Below are positions 17,106-26,257 of a stretch of 64,000 bases of DNA, piece after piece. Numbering within the stretch: the stretch's first letter is position 1; the number at the start of each line of letters is the position of its first letter. Source of the DNA: Larkinella soli (GTDB lineage Bacteria; Bacteroidota; Bacteroidia; Cytophagales; Spirosomataceae); contig NZ_QTJY01000010.1 of the NCBI RefSeq assembly GCF_003703975.1, positions 62,001 to 126,000 on the forward strand. The letters run 5' to 3'. The position numbers were made by a program, and so were the translations under genes. The notes under the pieces were generated by a model. That model saw nothing but the letters and a program-made list of their open reading frames with translations. It did not search any database and had not been told where the DNA came from.

Positions 17106-17729
17106 TTATTTACTGGTAAGTGCCGAAGCCGGGTAGTTCGGATGCTGCTTGATCTTCCGGATCTGGCGCAGGTGCCGGTCCACGTGGCCCCACTGGAAGA
17201 TGTAAACCTGATGCATATTGCGCGGGCTGTCCGTAGCGGTCAGTTCAAAATGCGCCCGCATGTCGGCCTGCGTGGTTTCCACAAAGCTGATCGTCTGGTT
17301 CCGGAGTTTCAGAAAGAAGGCCAGGTTGTTTTTTCCTTCAATAAAGCCGCTTGGCCGTGAGAAATCGGGTGATTTGTGCGGATTGGGTTCCATAATCCAC
17401 TCGGCATAATAGCTGTCGGGCTTACTGGTCTGGTTTAACTCAGGCTGGGGTTTATTGCGGGTGCCCATACTGATTTCCCGCGCCCAGATAATCTCCCAGA
17501 GGGCCAGATGCTCCACCACTTCCCCAATACTCCAGCGGTCGGGTGATTCATGGAAGGCCCATTGCGCCGGTGTGAGGTTTTCGGTCTCGGCCACGAGAGC
17601 GTCGCGGGTGCGTTTGAGCTGATCGACCGTATATTTTCGGTCGGTTTCGGTCCAGAGTTTTTGGGGTGCCTGAGCGAAGGTGGTCAGGCAGGCGGCCAGC
17701 GCCAGGGTGAGTAACGTCAGATTTTTCAT
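17106..17729 (-). CDS. DinB-fold protein with signal peptide
   Basis: A 207-residue protein. Signal peptide MKNLTLLTLALAACLTTFAQ is followed by a DinB_2-like four-helix bundle. TRDALVAETENLTPAQWAFH, WSIGEVVEHLALWE (His of the metal triad) and FQWGHVDRHLRQIRKI (paired His) supply the three expected metal-ligand positions. Most DinB/YfiT proteins are cytoplasmic thiol-transferase-like enzymes, so export is unusual but recurs in Bacteroidota. Substrate unknown. The stop lies 50 bases from the terminator at 17022. Confidence 0.8.
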   Translation of the reverse strand: MKNLTLLTLALAACLTTFAQAPQKLWTETDRKYTVDQLKRTRDALVAETENLTPAQWAFHESPDRWSIGEVVEHLALWEIIWAREISMGTRNKPQPELNQTSKPDSYYAEWIMEPNPHKSPDFSRPSGFIEGKNNLAFFLKLRNQTISFVETTQADMRAHFELTATDSPRNMHQVYIFQWGHVDRHLRQIRKIKQHPNYPASALTSK

Positions 17730-17801
17730 GGTGTGTTAATTAATTTGATCCCACAAACTTACCCGCTTCTCCCCGGCTCTGATTGTATAAATGCGACATT
17801 T

Positions 17802-19256
17802 TTACCGACTCGGTCCCTGGATCTGCCGCCAGCTCTCCTGCATGGCCTCCATCGCCGTGTCCAGATCGGCTTCCGTGGTGCGCCAGTTGACGAAGGCCGC
17901 CCGCAAACAGGCGGCCCCGTTGTAGGACGTCGGCGTCACGAACACCCGGCCGTCGGCATTCAGGGCCTGATGGAAGGCCCGCAGCCATGCCGGGTCGGTT
18001 CGGTGATGCCGCAGAGAAAAACAAACCACGTTCAGGCGGACGGGCGCTTCCAGTTGCAGAAAGCCGCTTTCCTCCACCATCTGCCCAAACCGCTCCGCTA
18101 GGTGGACCGATTGTTCCACAAGTGTCTGAAAACCGCTGCGACCGTAGGCCATCAGCGACAGCCAGACGGGCAGCGCCCGGAGTCTCCGGCTGTTTTCGGG
18201 CCCCATGTTCAAATAATTGAAATTGGCCAGCGGATCGCCCAGATACGGAGCGTTGGTGTTCTGAAAAGTCTCCACCTGCAGGGAAGCGTACTCCCGGCGA
18301 ACCAGCCAGACGGCGTTGTCATACGGCACGTTCATCCACTTGTGGTTGTCGATAGCAATGCTGTCGGCCTGCTCCCACCCGGTCAGACGGGACGCCAGCG
18401 CGGGCGACACGGCCGCAAACCCACCGAAAGCCGCATCTACGTGCAGCCAGAACGGCCGACGCCCTTTCAGCGCAGCCAGCGCCTGCATATCGTCGAAGTC
18501 GACGGTGTTGACCGTTCCTCCGCTGGCGATGACGATGACGGGCCGGCCGGGTTCCTGCTCAAGCAGATCGGCCAGGTGGTCGGGGTCCATCGCTTCGCGG
18601 CCAGGCAGGGTCCGGACCGCTTCCAGCGACGCGCTGCCCAGCCCCAGCAGCGCCAGCGATTTAATGGAGGAGGAATGGGGTGAAGCGGCCAGAACGCGAA
18701 CACTGCCGGGCAGGACGCCCGCGCGGGCGGTATCGTGACCCACCTGCCGCCCTGCCCACTGCCGCCCGACGGCCAGGCCCGTGAAATTAGCCATGGTGGC
18801 TCCCGTTACGAACCCACCCAGAAAGGCGTCGGGCAAGCCGAAAAGCTGACGATACAGGGCGATGGTCTGCGCTTCGATGGTGGCCGACACGTCACCGCCG
18901 GACGGCCCGGTCAGACTCTGCGGATTCTGATCGAAGACGGCCGTAAGCCAGTCACCCGCGATGGCGGCCGGGGTGGTTCCGCCCGTAACGAAGCCCCAGT
19001 AACGTGGTCCGGAGGCCGCCACGAGCACCTCCCGAAACCGTTCATCGAACACCGCCAGGGCGGCTTCCCCGCCCAGTCCCGCTTCAGGCAGTCGGAGGTC
19101 GGGTAAATCGGGAACCTGCCGGGAGGTGGGCAGGTCGGACAGACGGGACAGGTACGCTTCGGCATACTGGCCGACTTTATGCAGCAGGTGCCCCAGCGAT
19201 TCGTCGCCGGGCAGATAAGGCTTCTTCGATGCAGATGGCTTTTCAACGGTTGGCAT
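17802..19256 (-). CDS. PLP-dependent group II decarboxylase/aminotransferase-like enzyme
   Basis: A 484-residue fold-type I PLP enzyme. GGTTPAAIAGDWLTAVFDQN and the glycine-rich FVTGATMANFTGLAVGR bind the cofactor phosphate. WLHVDAAFGGFAAVS contains the Asp that pairs with the pyridine nitrogen. IAIDNHKWMNVPYD holds the Schiff-base Lys306. These features match the aromatic-L-amino-acid/glutamate decarboxylase family. Substrate specificity (aromatic amino acid, aspartate or other) is not readable. It is monocistronic, with 72 bases separating it from the downstream DinB-fold gene on the same strand. Confidence 0.85.
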   Translation of the reverse strand: MPTVEKPSASKKPYLPGDESLGHLLHKVGQYAEAYLSRLSDLPTSRQVPDLPDLRLPEAGLGGEAALAVFDERFREVLVAASGPRYWGFVTGGTTPAAIAGDWLTAVFDQNPQSLTGPSGGDVSATIEAQTIALYRQLFGLPDAFLGGFVTGATMANFTGLAVGRQWAGRQVGHDTARAGVLPGSVRVLAASPHSSSIKSLALLGLGSASLEAVRTLPGREAMDPDHLADLLEQEPGRPVIVIASGGTVNTVDFDDMQALAALKGRRPFWLHVDAAFGGFAAVSPALASRLTGWEQADSIAIDNHKWMNVPYDNAVWLVRREYASLQVETFQNTNAPYLGDPLANFNYLNMGPENSRRLRALPVWLSLMAYGRSGFQTLVEQSVHLAERFGQMVEESGFLQLEAPVRLNVVCFSLRHHRTDPAWLRAFHQALNADGRVFVTPTSYNGAACLRAAFVNWRTTEADLDTAMEAMQESWRQIQGPSR

Positions 19257-19420
19257 GGTCTTTTTCCTTTCCTCACCGACGGTTTGCGCCGGGCTGACAA
19301 AGAAAGGGAAAAGCGCTTCACAGCGGCAGTAAAAAAGGCCGGATTCGCGTTTTTAGTAGCCGAATTGTCGTTTATTATTCCTTACCTGATCCTTTGTTGA
19401 TCCCTGACTGATTAATTTTC

Positions 19421-20341
19421 CTACCGTTTCAATGCGGCTTCCGGCTTCCTATAAGCCACGCTGACCATGGTTCCTGCCTTCGGCTCCACGGTAGTCTGGG
19501 TCATTTTCACGGCCCCGCCTTCCTGTGGTTCAAATAGATACGTACGACTGCGGCCCGGCGCCAGGCCCCCCTGCGAAAAGGTATTGTTGCCGATATAGTC
19601 CAGGTTGATACCGTATACGATCGTCCCGGCTTTTCGCCACAACTGATGATCGCGCCTGAAGAACTCGGTTTTCAGTTTCTCATCCTTCTCATCGACGTAC
19701 GTTCCGGCCAGCCGGTCGAGGACGGCGGGTTCGACCATCAGGTTGTCGGTCATCACCACTTCGAAAACCACCTCCTTCCGACCGTCCGCGGAGGAGCCCA
19801 TATCCAGAATCCGGCGTCTGGCCGTGGGCGAAGCCGCCTGTTCGTCGGTCTTCAGGTGGGGGTCGCCGGTGAAATAGAGCTGCGTGATCAGGCTCTGATA
19901 GCCGGGCGCGGAGACGAGCAGGTGAAAATGAGCCGGCCGCATCTGACCATTCCCCTGATCGTACGGAACGGGCAGAATCGTCAGGAACTGATACCGTCCC
20001 TGTTCGTCGCAATAAACGGTGCCCCGGAACCGGTATTCGTCCGACGTGTTGTCATAGACCCCGTCCGGGCTGCAATGCCAGAGTTCTACCTTCGCGTTTT
20101 TGTACGGGGTGGTGCAGTCTTTGTGCCGAACGGTCCCTCGCAGGAGCACTTCCATGCCCTTGACGCCCCGGACGATCAGGTTGTTGCGCTGCGGAGCATC
20201 GGGACGATAAAAAGGGCCGAGGATGTCGGTCGTGGTTTCGCAGTCGCCGGCGTAGGCGTGTCCGTCAAAATGAACGAAGCCTGTGGTGCTGACGGCCACG
20301 GCGCAGAGAGCGGTGGTCTGGAGAAAATTCCGGCGTTGCAT
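19421..20341 (-). CDS. Intradiol ring-cleavage dioxygenase-like protein, exported
   Basis: A 306-residue protein. The start at 20341 gives MQRRNFLQTTALCAVAVSTT, a signal peptide with a twin-Arg followed by NFLQ, consistent with Tat-type export. The protocatechuate 3,4-dioxygenase-like core has TTDILGPFYRPDAP and KVELWHCSPDGVYDN (first Tyr ligand). It also has GRYQFLTILPVPY (second Tyr) and MRPAHFHLLVSAPGY (two His), i.e. the 2-Tyr/2-His Fe(III) set. The C-terminal 100 residues are extra. The substrate is probably an aromatic diol outside the cytoplasm; no further catechol-pathway gene is adjacent. Confidence 0.82.
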   Translation of the reverse strand: MQRRNFLQTTALCAVAVSTTGFVHFDGHAYAGDCETTTDILGPFYRPDAPQRNNLIVRGVKGMEVLLRGTVRHKDCTTPYKNAKVELWHCSPDGVYDNTSDEYRFRGTVYCDEQGRYQFLTILPVPYDQGNGQMRPAHFHLLVSAPGYQSLITQLYFTGDPHLKTDEQAASPTARRRILDMGSSADGRKEVVFEVVMTDNLMVEPAVLDRLAGTYVDEKDEKLKTEFFRRDHQLWRKAGTIVYGINLDYIGNNTFSQGGLAPGRSRTYLFEPQEGGAVKMTQTTVEPKAGTMVSVAYRKPEAALKR

Positions 20342-20541
20342 GATAGAGAGGTAGTCCTGGTCAGAAAAGAGGAAGTCATTGGTTGACCGGGGCAAGATAA
20401 ACATTTATAAATCAAATGCAACGTGCTGATAATAAGATACATATGTTCCCTGAAAACCGCCATGCCAACCGCTTTTCCGACGCAGGCTCCCGACGGCGGA
20501 ACGGGCCGGTCACTTCGGGTTAAATCTGGGGGTGAGGCCAA

Positions 20542-20573
20542 AGGAAGAAAGCCCCGGCCGGGGCTTTCTTCCT
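20542..20573 (-). terminator. Terminator after the large TonB receptor
   Basis: Perfect 16-base arms (AGGAAGAAAGCCCCGG and complement) with no loop spacer, 16 bases beyond the receptor stop on the minus strand, ending in a short T-rich run. Confidence 0.75.
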
Positions 20574-20588
20574 GAAAATTTGGGCTAT

Positions 20589-23500
20589 TTAGAAGCTGTA
20601 GCGCGCCCCAAGCTGAAGCTGGTAGGGATCACCCGAGGGCGTCACGATACCGGCCGTGTTGACGCGATACACGAACCGCTGGGCGGTCCGGTCGAAACCG
20701 GGCACGGCCGGGGTCGATCCGTTGGCCGGAATGCCGAGTGCGTACAGCCCCTGCGAACCGAGGGACTGGTTGGCGCCCCAGGTCTTGCGCAGCAGGTTGG
20801 CGAAGTTGAACACGTCGGCCGAGATTTCAAGTACGTGGGTTTTGTACAGCCGGAACTTCTTGCTGGCCCGAATATCGAGAACCCCATAGAAGCCGTTGAT
20901 CCCGCCGTTGCGCTCGGCCATCCGGCCGGAGTATTTCAGGATGTAATCTTTGATGCTCTGGCTGGCGTTCGGGTTGTCCAGGATGGCCTGAAGACCGGAT
21001 TTCACGTTGGCCGGCACACTCTCGCTGTTGCGGTCGAAGATGTAGGCCAGGTCGTTGTTACCGGCCACGAAGTCGGCGTTGGTGTTGGCCCCGGACAACA
21101 GTGAATACCGCGTTCCGCCGATCCCCGAATACCGGATGCCCACGGTGACGCCGTAGAAAGAGGGCAGCGTACCGAAGAAGACCACCTTATGCCGGAACTG
21201 GTTGTCGGAATACGTCATCCGGCTCAGGTTGCGCGGATCGTCTTTCACCGGCAGCGAGAGGGTGGCGGTGTTGGCGACGTTCCCGTTGAAGGACGTATTG
21301 TCACGCGTGTCGTTCCAGGTATAGCTCAGCGACAGTTCGCCGTCGCGCAGGTACTGCCAGGTTGCGTCGGCCACGACGGCAAACTGATTCACTTTTCCCT
21401 GGCTGTTCAGTTCCAGTACCCGTCCGAGTTTCTGGCTGATCCGGCCCTGAAGCCAGTCGCCGGCTCCGTTGGCGGGCATCGACGCCAGCGGCACGTACAC
21501 CCCGCGGTTGTCTTCGTTGGCCAGGCGGAAGAACGGCTCGGCCACCATGTTCCGGTCGACGTACATGTAGTTGTTCCGGCCCAGCGTCATGAAACCGGCG
21601 ATGCCGACCTTCAGGCGGTCGCTGAGATAGCGGGTATACGAAAGGTTGGCCTTATACATGACCGGCACCCGGGCATCCGGCCCGTTGGTGTTGATCGTCG
21701 GCAGCTGGAAGGCCGCCAGCGACGGAATGGCGCCGTAGTTGTTGCGGTAGGCGATGAAATCCGGCGCCGGCACGTTGGCTCCCCGGACGTCCACCGTCGC
21801 CAGGTGCTTGCCGTCGAAGGTCAGGTTGTTGATCAGCACATAATTGTTGATGTCCGACGCAAACACCCCGGCCCCGAAGCGGATGAAGTCCGTGCGGTTT
21901 TCGTTGACGTCCCAGGTCAGCTGCAGGCGCGGCTGCACCACGAACGACTTCAGTTTGTGGTCCGTCCGTACGCCCACCTCGTCCAGCACCAGCTGGTTCA
22001 GCGGAGATTTCGGATAATGGGCGTAGTCGAGACGCAGACCGGCAGTCATGTCCAGGCCCCGCGCCAGGCGCGTGCTCATCTGCCCGTAGATGCCGGCGTT
22101 CAGAATCTTGCCGACGACGCTCGGGTCGGCCACCAGCGGCACCTCGCGATAATACCGGTAAGGTTGCAGGGCGTTGAACTTGTCGAGGGCCGTCATGCCG
22201 GCGGCCGCGTCGACCGTGTAGTGAAACCGGCCGTTCACCTCGCTGCCGTAGAGCGAGTGGGCGCGGGTGTACATCAGGTCCAGACCGAAGGTATACTGCA
22301 CCTTATCGGTATTGTAATAGACGTTGTCGACCAGTTGCAGCACGTGGTTGTCGAAGCCCTCCTGCGCGAAGCGGTGTCCGCCCATCTGGATGTTGGTCGA
22401 TCGCGTCGCTCCGCCGATGACCGAGGTCACGTTCTCGACGATCGCCCGTGGGATGTTGGCGTCCGGAAGCTGGTCGCCCGGGCTGCTTTTCTGGTACGTA
22501 AACAGATGCTGCACCTTCAGTTCGTTCGTCAGCCGGGGGTTCAGCGAGGTCCGCAGGGTGGCCAGCAGGCTATTGTCCCAGTTGTAGTCGTTCCCGTAGG
22601 ATTCGTAGATGTTGATGGACGTGTTGTCGGCCAGACCCAGCTTGTTGCGGTCGCTGGTATAGTTGTTCCGGATCGTCAGCAGGTTGCGGTCGTTGATCTG
22701 CCAGTCGATGCGGGCGAAAGCGGCATCCGAGCCCCGGGTTTTGTCGAACGAACCGTACTGGGGCGTGCCGGCGACGCCGTATTTCGTGCGGGCGATCTCC
22801 ACGAACCGGTCGAGGGTGGCCCGGGTGGCGTTGAAGCGGTTCTCGTCGGCCGGTGACTGCACGTCGGCAATGATCAGCGGGCGCGAATCCTGCTGGTGGT
22901 CCCAGACGAGGAAGAAGTGGAGCTTGTCCTTCACGATCGGACCGCCCAGCGAAAAGCCGTACTGGTAGGTCGAAAATTTCGCGTTGCGCTTGTTACCTCG
23001 AATGTCGTAGGGGCTGGCGAGCCAGTTGGCGCGGGTATAGTTGAAGGCGCTGCCGGTCAGTTTATTGGTGCCGGCCTTGGTGACGGCGCTCACCGTACCG
23101 CCCCCGGCCCGCCCGAAGGTGACGTCATACTGGTTGGTCACGACCTTGAACTCCCGGACGGCTTCGATGGAAATCGAGTACGGCGCCCCGCTCCGGCTGG
23201 TGGTCGATCCGGCCGAGGTCGGGTTTTTGGCCGTCATCCCGTCGATGGTGTAGTTGGTCGACGAGCCAAGCTGGCCGGACAGGTTCCCTCCGCGGCTCAG
23301 GGGCGACAGGTCCATGAGGTTGGTAAAATTCCGGCCGTTGACCGGCAGCGAGGCAATGGACCGCGCCGAGATGGCCGTGGCCGCCCCGAGGTTTTCGACC
23401 TTGTTTTTCAGACCGGAACCCACCACCTGCACCACTTCGAGCGTCTGGTCGCTCTCCTGCATGGGCAGGCTGATCCGAACGGCGTCGCCCTGGTTGAGGG

Positions 23501-23792
23501 TGTAACCCGTCCGTTTCTGCTCGCCGTATCCGACATAGGAAACCCGGATGGTATAAGGCCCCCCGAGCGGCAGTTCCTTGAACAGGTACTCGCCCTGGGC
23601 GTTGGTGACCGTCCCGGTCGTAAAGCCGGTCGATTCGTTCCGCACCTGGACGGTGGCGCCGGGAAGCGGGGTCTTCTCTTTTTCGGTTATTACCCCTGAA
23701 ATGGAGGCCTGCGTCGTTTGTGCCAGTGTTTCGCTGAGCGCGAAGCACCCGATAAATAAGATTAAAAAGACAGCAAATAGAACTTTTCTCAT
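20589..23792 (-). CDS. TonB-dependent receptor with carboxypeptidase-regulatory domain (Oar-like)
   Basis: A 1067-residue outer-membrane receptor. The ATG at 23792 starts the signal peptide MRKVLFAVFLILFIGCFALS. A carboxypeptidase-regulatory domain (QASISGVITEKEKTPLPGAT, about residues 27-115) comes first. The plug follows (NLGAATAISARSIASLPVNG, then FTNLMDLSPLSRGGNLSGQ), then a long barrel ending in LGARYSF, the C-terminal aromatic. The overall shape (about 1050-1100 residues, no SusD neighbour) is that of Oar-like receptors. Substrate unknown. It is transcribed alone and has a strong terminator. Confidence 0.9.
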   Translation of the reverse strand: MRKVLFAVFLILFIGCFALSETLAQTTQASISGVITEKEKTPLPGATVQVRNESTGFTTGTVTNAQGEYLFKELPLGGPYTIRVSYVGYGEQKRTGYTLNQGDAVRISLPMQESDQTLEVVQVVGSGLKNKVENLGAATAISARSIASLPVNGRNFTNLMDLSPLSRGGNLSGQLGSSTNYTIDGMTAKNPTSAGSTTSRSGAPYSISIEAVREFKVVTNQYDVTFGRAGGGTVSAVTKAGTNKLTGSAFNYTRANWLASPYDIRGNKRNAKFSTYQYGFSLGGPIVKDKLHFFLVWDHQQDSRPLIIADVQSPADENRFNATRATLDRFVEIARTKYGVAGTPQYGSFDKTRGSDAAFARIDWQINDRNLLTIRNNYTSDRNKLGLADNTSINIYESYGNDYNWDNSLLATLRTSLNPRLTNELKVQHLFTYQKSSPGDQLPDANIPRAIVENVTSVIGGATRSTNIQMGGHRFAQEGFDNHVLQLVDNVYYNTDKVQYTFGLDLMYTRAHSLYGSEVNGRFHYTVDAAAGMTALDKFNALQPYRYYREVPLVADPSVVGKILNAGIYGQMSTRLARGLDMTAGLRLDYAHYPKSPLNQLVLDEVGVRTDHKLKSFVVQPRLQLTWDVNENRTDFIRFGAGVFASDINNYVLINNLTFDGKHLATVDVRGANVPAPDFIAYRNNYGAIPSLAAFQLPTINTNGPDARVPVMYKANLSYTRYLSDRLKVGIAGFMTLGRNNYMYVDRNMVAEPFFRLANEDNRGVYVPLASMPANGAGDWLQGRISQKLGRVLELNSQGKVNQFAVVADATWQYLRDGELSLSYTWNDTRDNTSFNGNVANTATLSLPVKDDPRNLSRMTYSDNQFRHKVVFFGTLPSFYGVTVGIRYSGIGGTRYSLLSGANTNADFVAGNNDLAYIFDRNSESVPANVKSGLQAILDNPNASQSIKDYILKYSGRMAERNGGINGFYGVLDIRASKKFRLYKTHVLEISADVFNFANLLRKTWGANQSLGSQGLYALGIPANGSTPAVPGFDRTAQRFVYRVNTAGIVTPSGDPYQLQLGARYSF

Positions 23793-23912
23793 AGTAATGG
23801 AGATCAGGTTTTCCGAGTGCAAAGAGAGTTCAGCGACGCATATTTGCTGTTAACCGATTGTTACCAAATCATGACCATTCTTTAACATGTATGAATAAAT
23901 GACAAAGAAAGA

Positions 23913-23951
23913 AGCCGCCGGACGAGCGGTTTAAGGCTGCGTCCGGCGGCT
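23913..23951 (-). terminator. Terminator of the lipoprotein operon
   Basis: Arms AGCCGCCGGAC (23913-23923) and GTCCGGCGGCT (23941-23951) are followed, on the minus strand, by the T-rich TTCTTTCTTTGTC. It lies 27 bases after the last lipoprotein stop and closes the four-gene set. Confidence 0.75.
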
Positions 23952-23977
23952 CGGCGAAGGCTTCCCGGAAACCCGTC

Positions 23978-24424
23978 TCAGTTCAGGATCATGAAGGCAT
24001 TGTCGCAATCCCGTGAGAAGATGACACCGGGGTACATCCAGACGTTGTTGACCGAACCGTTCTTATAGCCGACCGCCCGCAGCAGGTGTTTCCCTTCCAG
24101 GTGCGTCACCCGGACAAACCGGCTCTGGGGGTTGGCCGACTCGCAGGTCGGGCCGGCCGCATACGGCCAGACGGCTTTCAGCGTCCCCGCCCGCACCGGG
24201 CTGTCGTCGACAAAGATCAGGATGCTGTCCTGATAATTCATCCAGCGCGTATAGACGTGAACCGATCCGAACTTCAGGTTTATTTTCCGGAAGCCGGCCT
24301 GACCTTCGGCGGTAGCCATTCGGGCCGGCGAGTGAGTTTGGGGTGCGACGGCCTCCGATCCCCGGGGCGATTCGCAGGCGCATACCGCCCCCAGCAGGGC
24401 GACGGCAACGGCAAGTTTTTTCAT
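23978..24424 (-). CDS. Small lipoprotein, tandem family member 4
   Basis: A 148-residue lipoprotein; the start at 24424 gives MKKLAVAVALLGAVCACESP with its lipobox Cys. The mature part shares an order of motifs with the three upstream genes: LKFGSVHVYTRWMNYQDSIL, FVDD, GTLKAVWPYAAGPTCES, VTHLEGKH, GYKNGS and the terminal DCDNAF. Two conserved Cys (after PT and before DN) could form a disulfide. No known family was recognised. The gap to the preceding paralogue is 34 bases, so all four genes look co-transcribed. Confidence 0.75.
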   Translation of the reverse strand: MKKLAVAVALLGAVCACESPRGSEAVAPQTHSPARMATAEGQAGFRKINLKFGSVHVYTRWMNYQDSILIFVDDSPVRAGTLKAVWPYAAGPTCESANPQSRFVRVTHLEGKHLLRAVGYKNGSVNNVWMYPGVIFSRDCDNAFMILN

Positions 24425-24458
24425 GGTGTGGAAAGAATGTTCAGGGGTGATTATTGCT

Positions 24459-24929
24459 TTATGGCTGCACCGGCAGCTGGAACAGCCGGAAGGTGTTGTT
24501 GCAGTCTTTATTGAAATTGATGTCGTAATAAAACCAGGCGGCATTGTGATACCCGTTTTTGTAACCGTAAATCTTCAGGGTATGCCGTCCGGCCAGGTGC
24601 GTGATTTTTGCGGCCTTTTCCGCCAGGTTGGTCTGGCAGGTCGGCTTGACGTGGAACGGCCAGACGGCCTTCAGCGTACCGGACGGTTTCGTGTTGTCGT
24701 CGACGTAAATCACTAGGCTGTCTTCATAGCTCATGTTAAACGTATAGACGACGACCGACCCGAGATTCAGGGGCGGGTGGTCGGTGCTGATCCCGGCGCT
24801 GCCTGCCGGGCCACCGGCGGCCACCCGGGCGGCCTGGCGGCTGCCGGGCGCGACGGTTTCCCTGTCGTTCGGTGATTCGCAGGCGATGAGGGCCCCGAGC
24901 AGGCCCAGGGCAAATAGCATTGTTTTCAT
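24459..24929 (-). CDS. Small lipoprotein, tandem family member 3
   Basis: A 156-residue lipoprotein with signal MKTMLFALGLLGALIACESP. The mature region has LNLGSVVVYTFNMSYEDSLV, YVDDNTKPSGTLKAVWPFHV, PTCQT, ITHLAGRHTLKIYGYKNG, WFYYDINF and KDCNNTF. It is the closest paralogue of the gene at 23978-24424 (shared GTLKAVWP and GYKNG). It is probably a periplasmic or surface beta-sandwich-like domain; function unknown. Spacing to the upstream paralogue is 36 bases. Confidence 0.75.
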   Translation of the reverse strand: MKTMLFALGLLGALIACESPNDRETVAPGSRQAARVAAGGPAGSAGISTDHPPLNLGSVVVYTFNMSYEDSLVIYVDDNTKPSGTLKAVWPFHVKPTCQTNLAEKAAKITHLAGRHTLKIYGYKNGYHNAAWFYYDINFNKDCNNTFRLFQLPVQP

Positions 24930-24965
24930 GGTGTGGAACGTGTTTGGAGATGGATAAGCAGACGA

Positions 24966-25439
24966 TCAGATGACCTTGAGGGACTTGCAGTTGTCGTTGA
25001 ATTCGACGTCATAATAGGCCCACGCGCCCTGCACGACTCCATTATGGTATTTTCTGACGGTCAGGGTGTGCTTACCTTCCAGATGCGTGATTTTGACCGC
25101 GGTATTCGGAATGACGGTTTCGCAGGTAGGATAAAGGGAAGAACCCCAGTCCCATTTCAGCGTAGCCGCGGATTTCTCGCTGCCGTCTATATAGACTTTA
25201 AGGCTGTCTCCGTAATAAATATATTTGGAATAGACGATCACGGACCCCAGGTCGATGTTCAGTTTACGGGCGTTGAGGCTGATGGTTTCCTCCCGGCTTC
25301 CGGAAGGATTGGGAGTCGGGGCCGGGGCAGCCACCCGGGCGGAAGAGTGATGTTCGGGAAGGACATTTTCGGCGTCCCGCCGGCTGTCGCAGGCAAAGGC
25401 CGACCAGAGCAGACCGGCTGCCAGAGCAATCTTTTTCAT
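24966..25439 (-). CDS. Small lipoprotein, tandem family member 2
   Basis: A 157-residue lipoprotein with signal MKKIALAAGLLWSAFACDS. The mature part shows LNIDLGSVIVYSKYIYYGDS, YIDGSEKSAATLKWDWGSSL, YPTCETV, ITHLEGKHTLTVRKYHNG, WAYYDVEF and the terminal DNCKSLKVI. Both conserved Cys positions are retained, although the spacing at the end differs slightly. Function unknown. It is the second gene of the set. Confidence 0.75.
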   Translation of the reverse strand: MKKIALAAGLLWSAFACDSRRDAENVLPEHHSSARVAAPAPTPNPSGSREETISLNARKLNIDLGSVIVYSKYIYYGDSLKVYIDGSEKSAATLKWDWGSSLYPTCETVIPNTAVKITHLEGKHTLTVRKYHNGVVQGAWAYYDVEFNDNCKSLKVI

Positions 25440-25473
25440 GATTCGTATTTGTTGTTGTGAGTGAAAAGCTGGA

Positions 25474-25926
25474 TTATAATTCGAAGCGTTCGCAGCCCTC
25501 TTTGACCACCACGTTGCGGTGCGTGCGCCCGAAACTTCCGTGGGCGTAGGTGGTATAGGCCCATATATCGTATGTGCCGACCGGCAGGGTAACTTTGGCG
25601 ACGGCGTCCGGCGCGTAGGTCATACAGGGGTCGGCCGTCCATTTCCAGGCCCGCGTCAGCATAGCTACCGGGTGCGGGCCGTGGTTGATGTAGACCCGTG
25701 TCGTATCGCCAATGCGAATGTCCTTATCCTGGAAGGCCAGGGTTCCTGTCTTGATCTGGGTCGGCCCCTGCACGATGGTGCCGTTTCCGCCGGAGGTCGG
25801 GGGGATCGCACCGGAGGAGGCCCGGGCCGCCGAGCGATTCAGGGGAGCGACATTTTCGGACTTCTGCGGGGATTCGCAGGCAAATACGACCCCGAGCAGG
25901 CCGAGGGCCAAAGCAATCTTTTTCAT
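25474..25926 (-). CDS. Small lipoprotein, tandem family member 1 (most divergent)
   Basis: A 150-residue lipoprotein. The ATG at 25926 is chosen because it starts the lipoprotein signal MKKIALALGLLGVVFACESP and because a candidate promoter lies at 25968-25975, inside the longer open frame. The mature part keeps the family plan but not its wording: DIRIGDTTRVYINHGP, LTRAWKWTADPCMTY, KVTLPVGTYDIWAY and the terminal KEGCERFEL. The two Cys are again in matching places. It is first in the operon and probably the oldest or functionally distinct copy. Confidence 0.7.
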   Translation of the reverse strand: MKKIALALGLLGVVFACESPQKSENVAPLNRSAARASSGAIPPTSGGNGTIVQGPTQIKTGTLAFQDKDIRIGDTTRVYINHGPHPVAMLTRAWKWTADPCMTYAPDAVAKVTLPVGTYDIWAYTTYAHGSFGRTHRNVVVKEGCERFEL

Positions 25927-26257
25927 AAAGTGTACTGGATTTGGTGTGAAAAAAAGAATGAACGACGCAAAAGTAGTCACTCCCGGAAACCGGGTTCCGT
26001 CGTGCACTTCCGGCCGATAAAAGAGCCTCGGCGCCGGATCAAAGCGGTCAATGAGAAGTTAAATGAGGGATCGGTCAGGCCGGGCAGGTAGTTCTACCTG
26101 ATGCCACAGAAAAAATACGCAGAACTACTATCTTAAAGTAAAGGAAATCTACTGAATTTTTAACCGAAAACGAACAACCGGACATATACCTCTTGTAAGA
26201 CGTTCAGAAACTCCCTTATTTTGGTTCAAGTTTCACATCAAACCTCTTTGTACTTTC
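25927..26257. other. Divergent intergenic region before lipoprotein operon and outer-membrane gene
   Basis: The 331-base spacer contains the candidate -7 box at 25968-25975 on the minus strand. On the plus side it has TATTTTG at 26217-26223, one base short of the TAnnTTTG consensus, 35 bases before the outer-membrane protein start. The middle part has no open frame or repeat that I could see. Confidence 0.45.
25968..25975 (-). promoter_or_regulatory. Candidate -7 box of the lipoprotein operon
   Basis: On the minus strand the sequence reads TACTTTTG, an exact TAnnTTTG match, 42 bases upstream of the first lipoprotein ATG. It supports that start over the longer frame. Confidence 0.5.

Noticed and set aside
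21189-22856. 555-codon plus-strand frame opposite the TonB receptor
   Set aside because: Composition rich in Val, His and Arg without structure; it is the shadow of the receptor gene.
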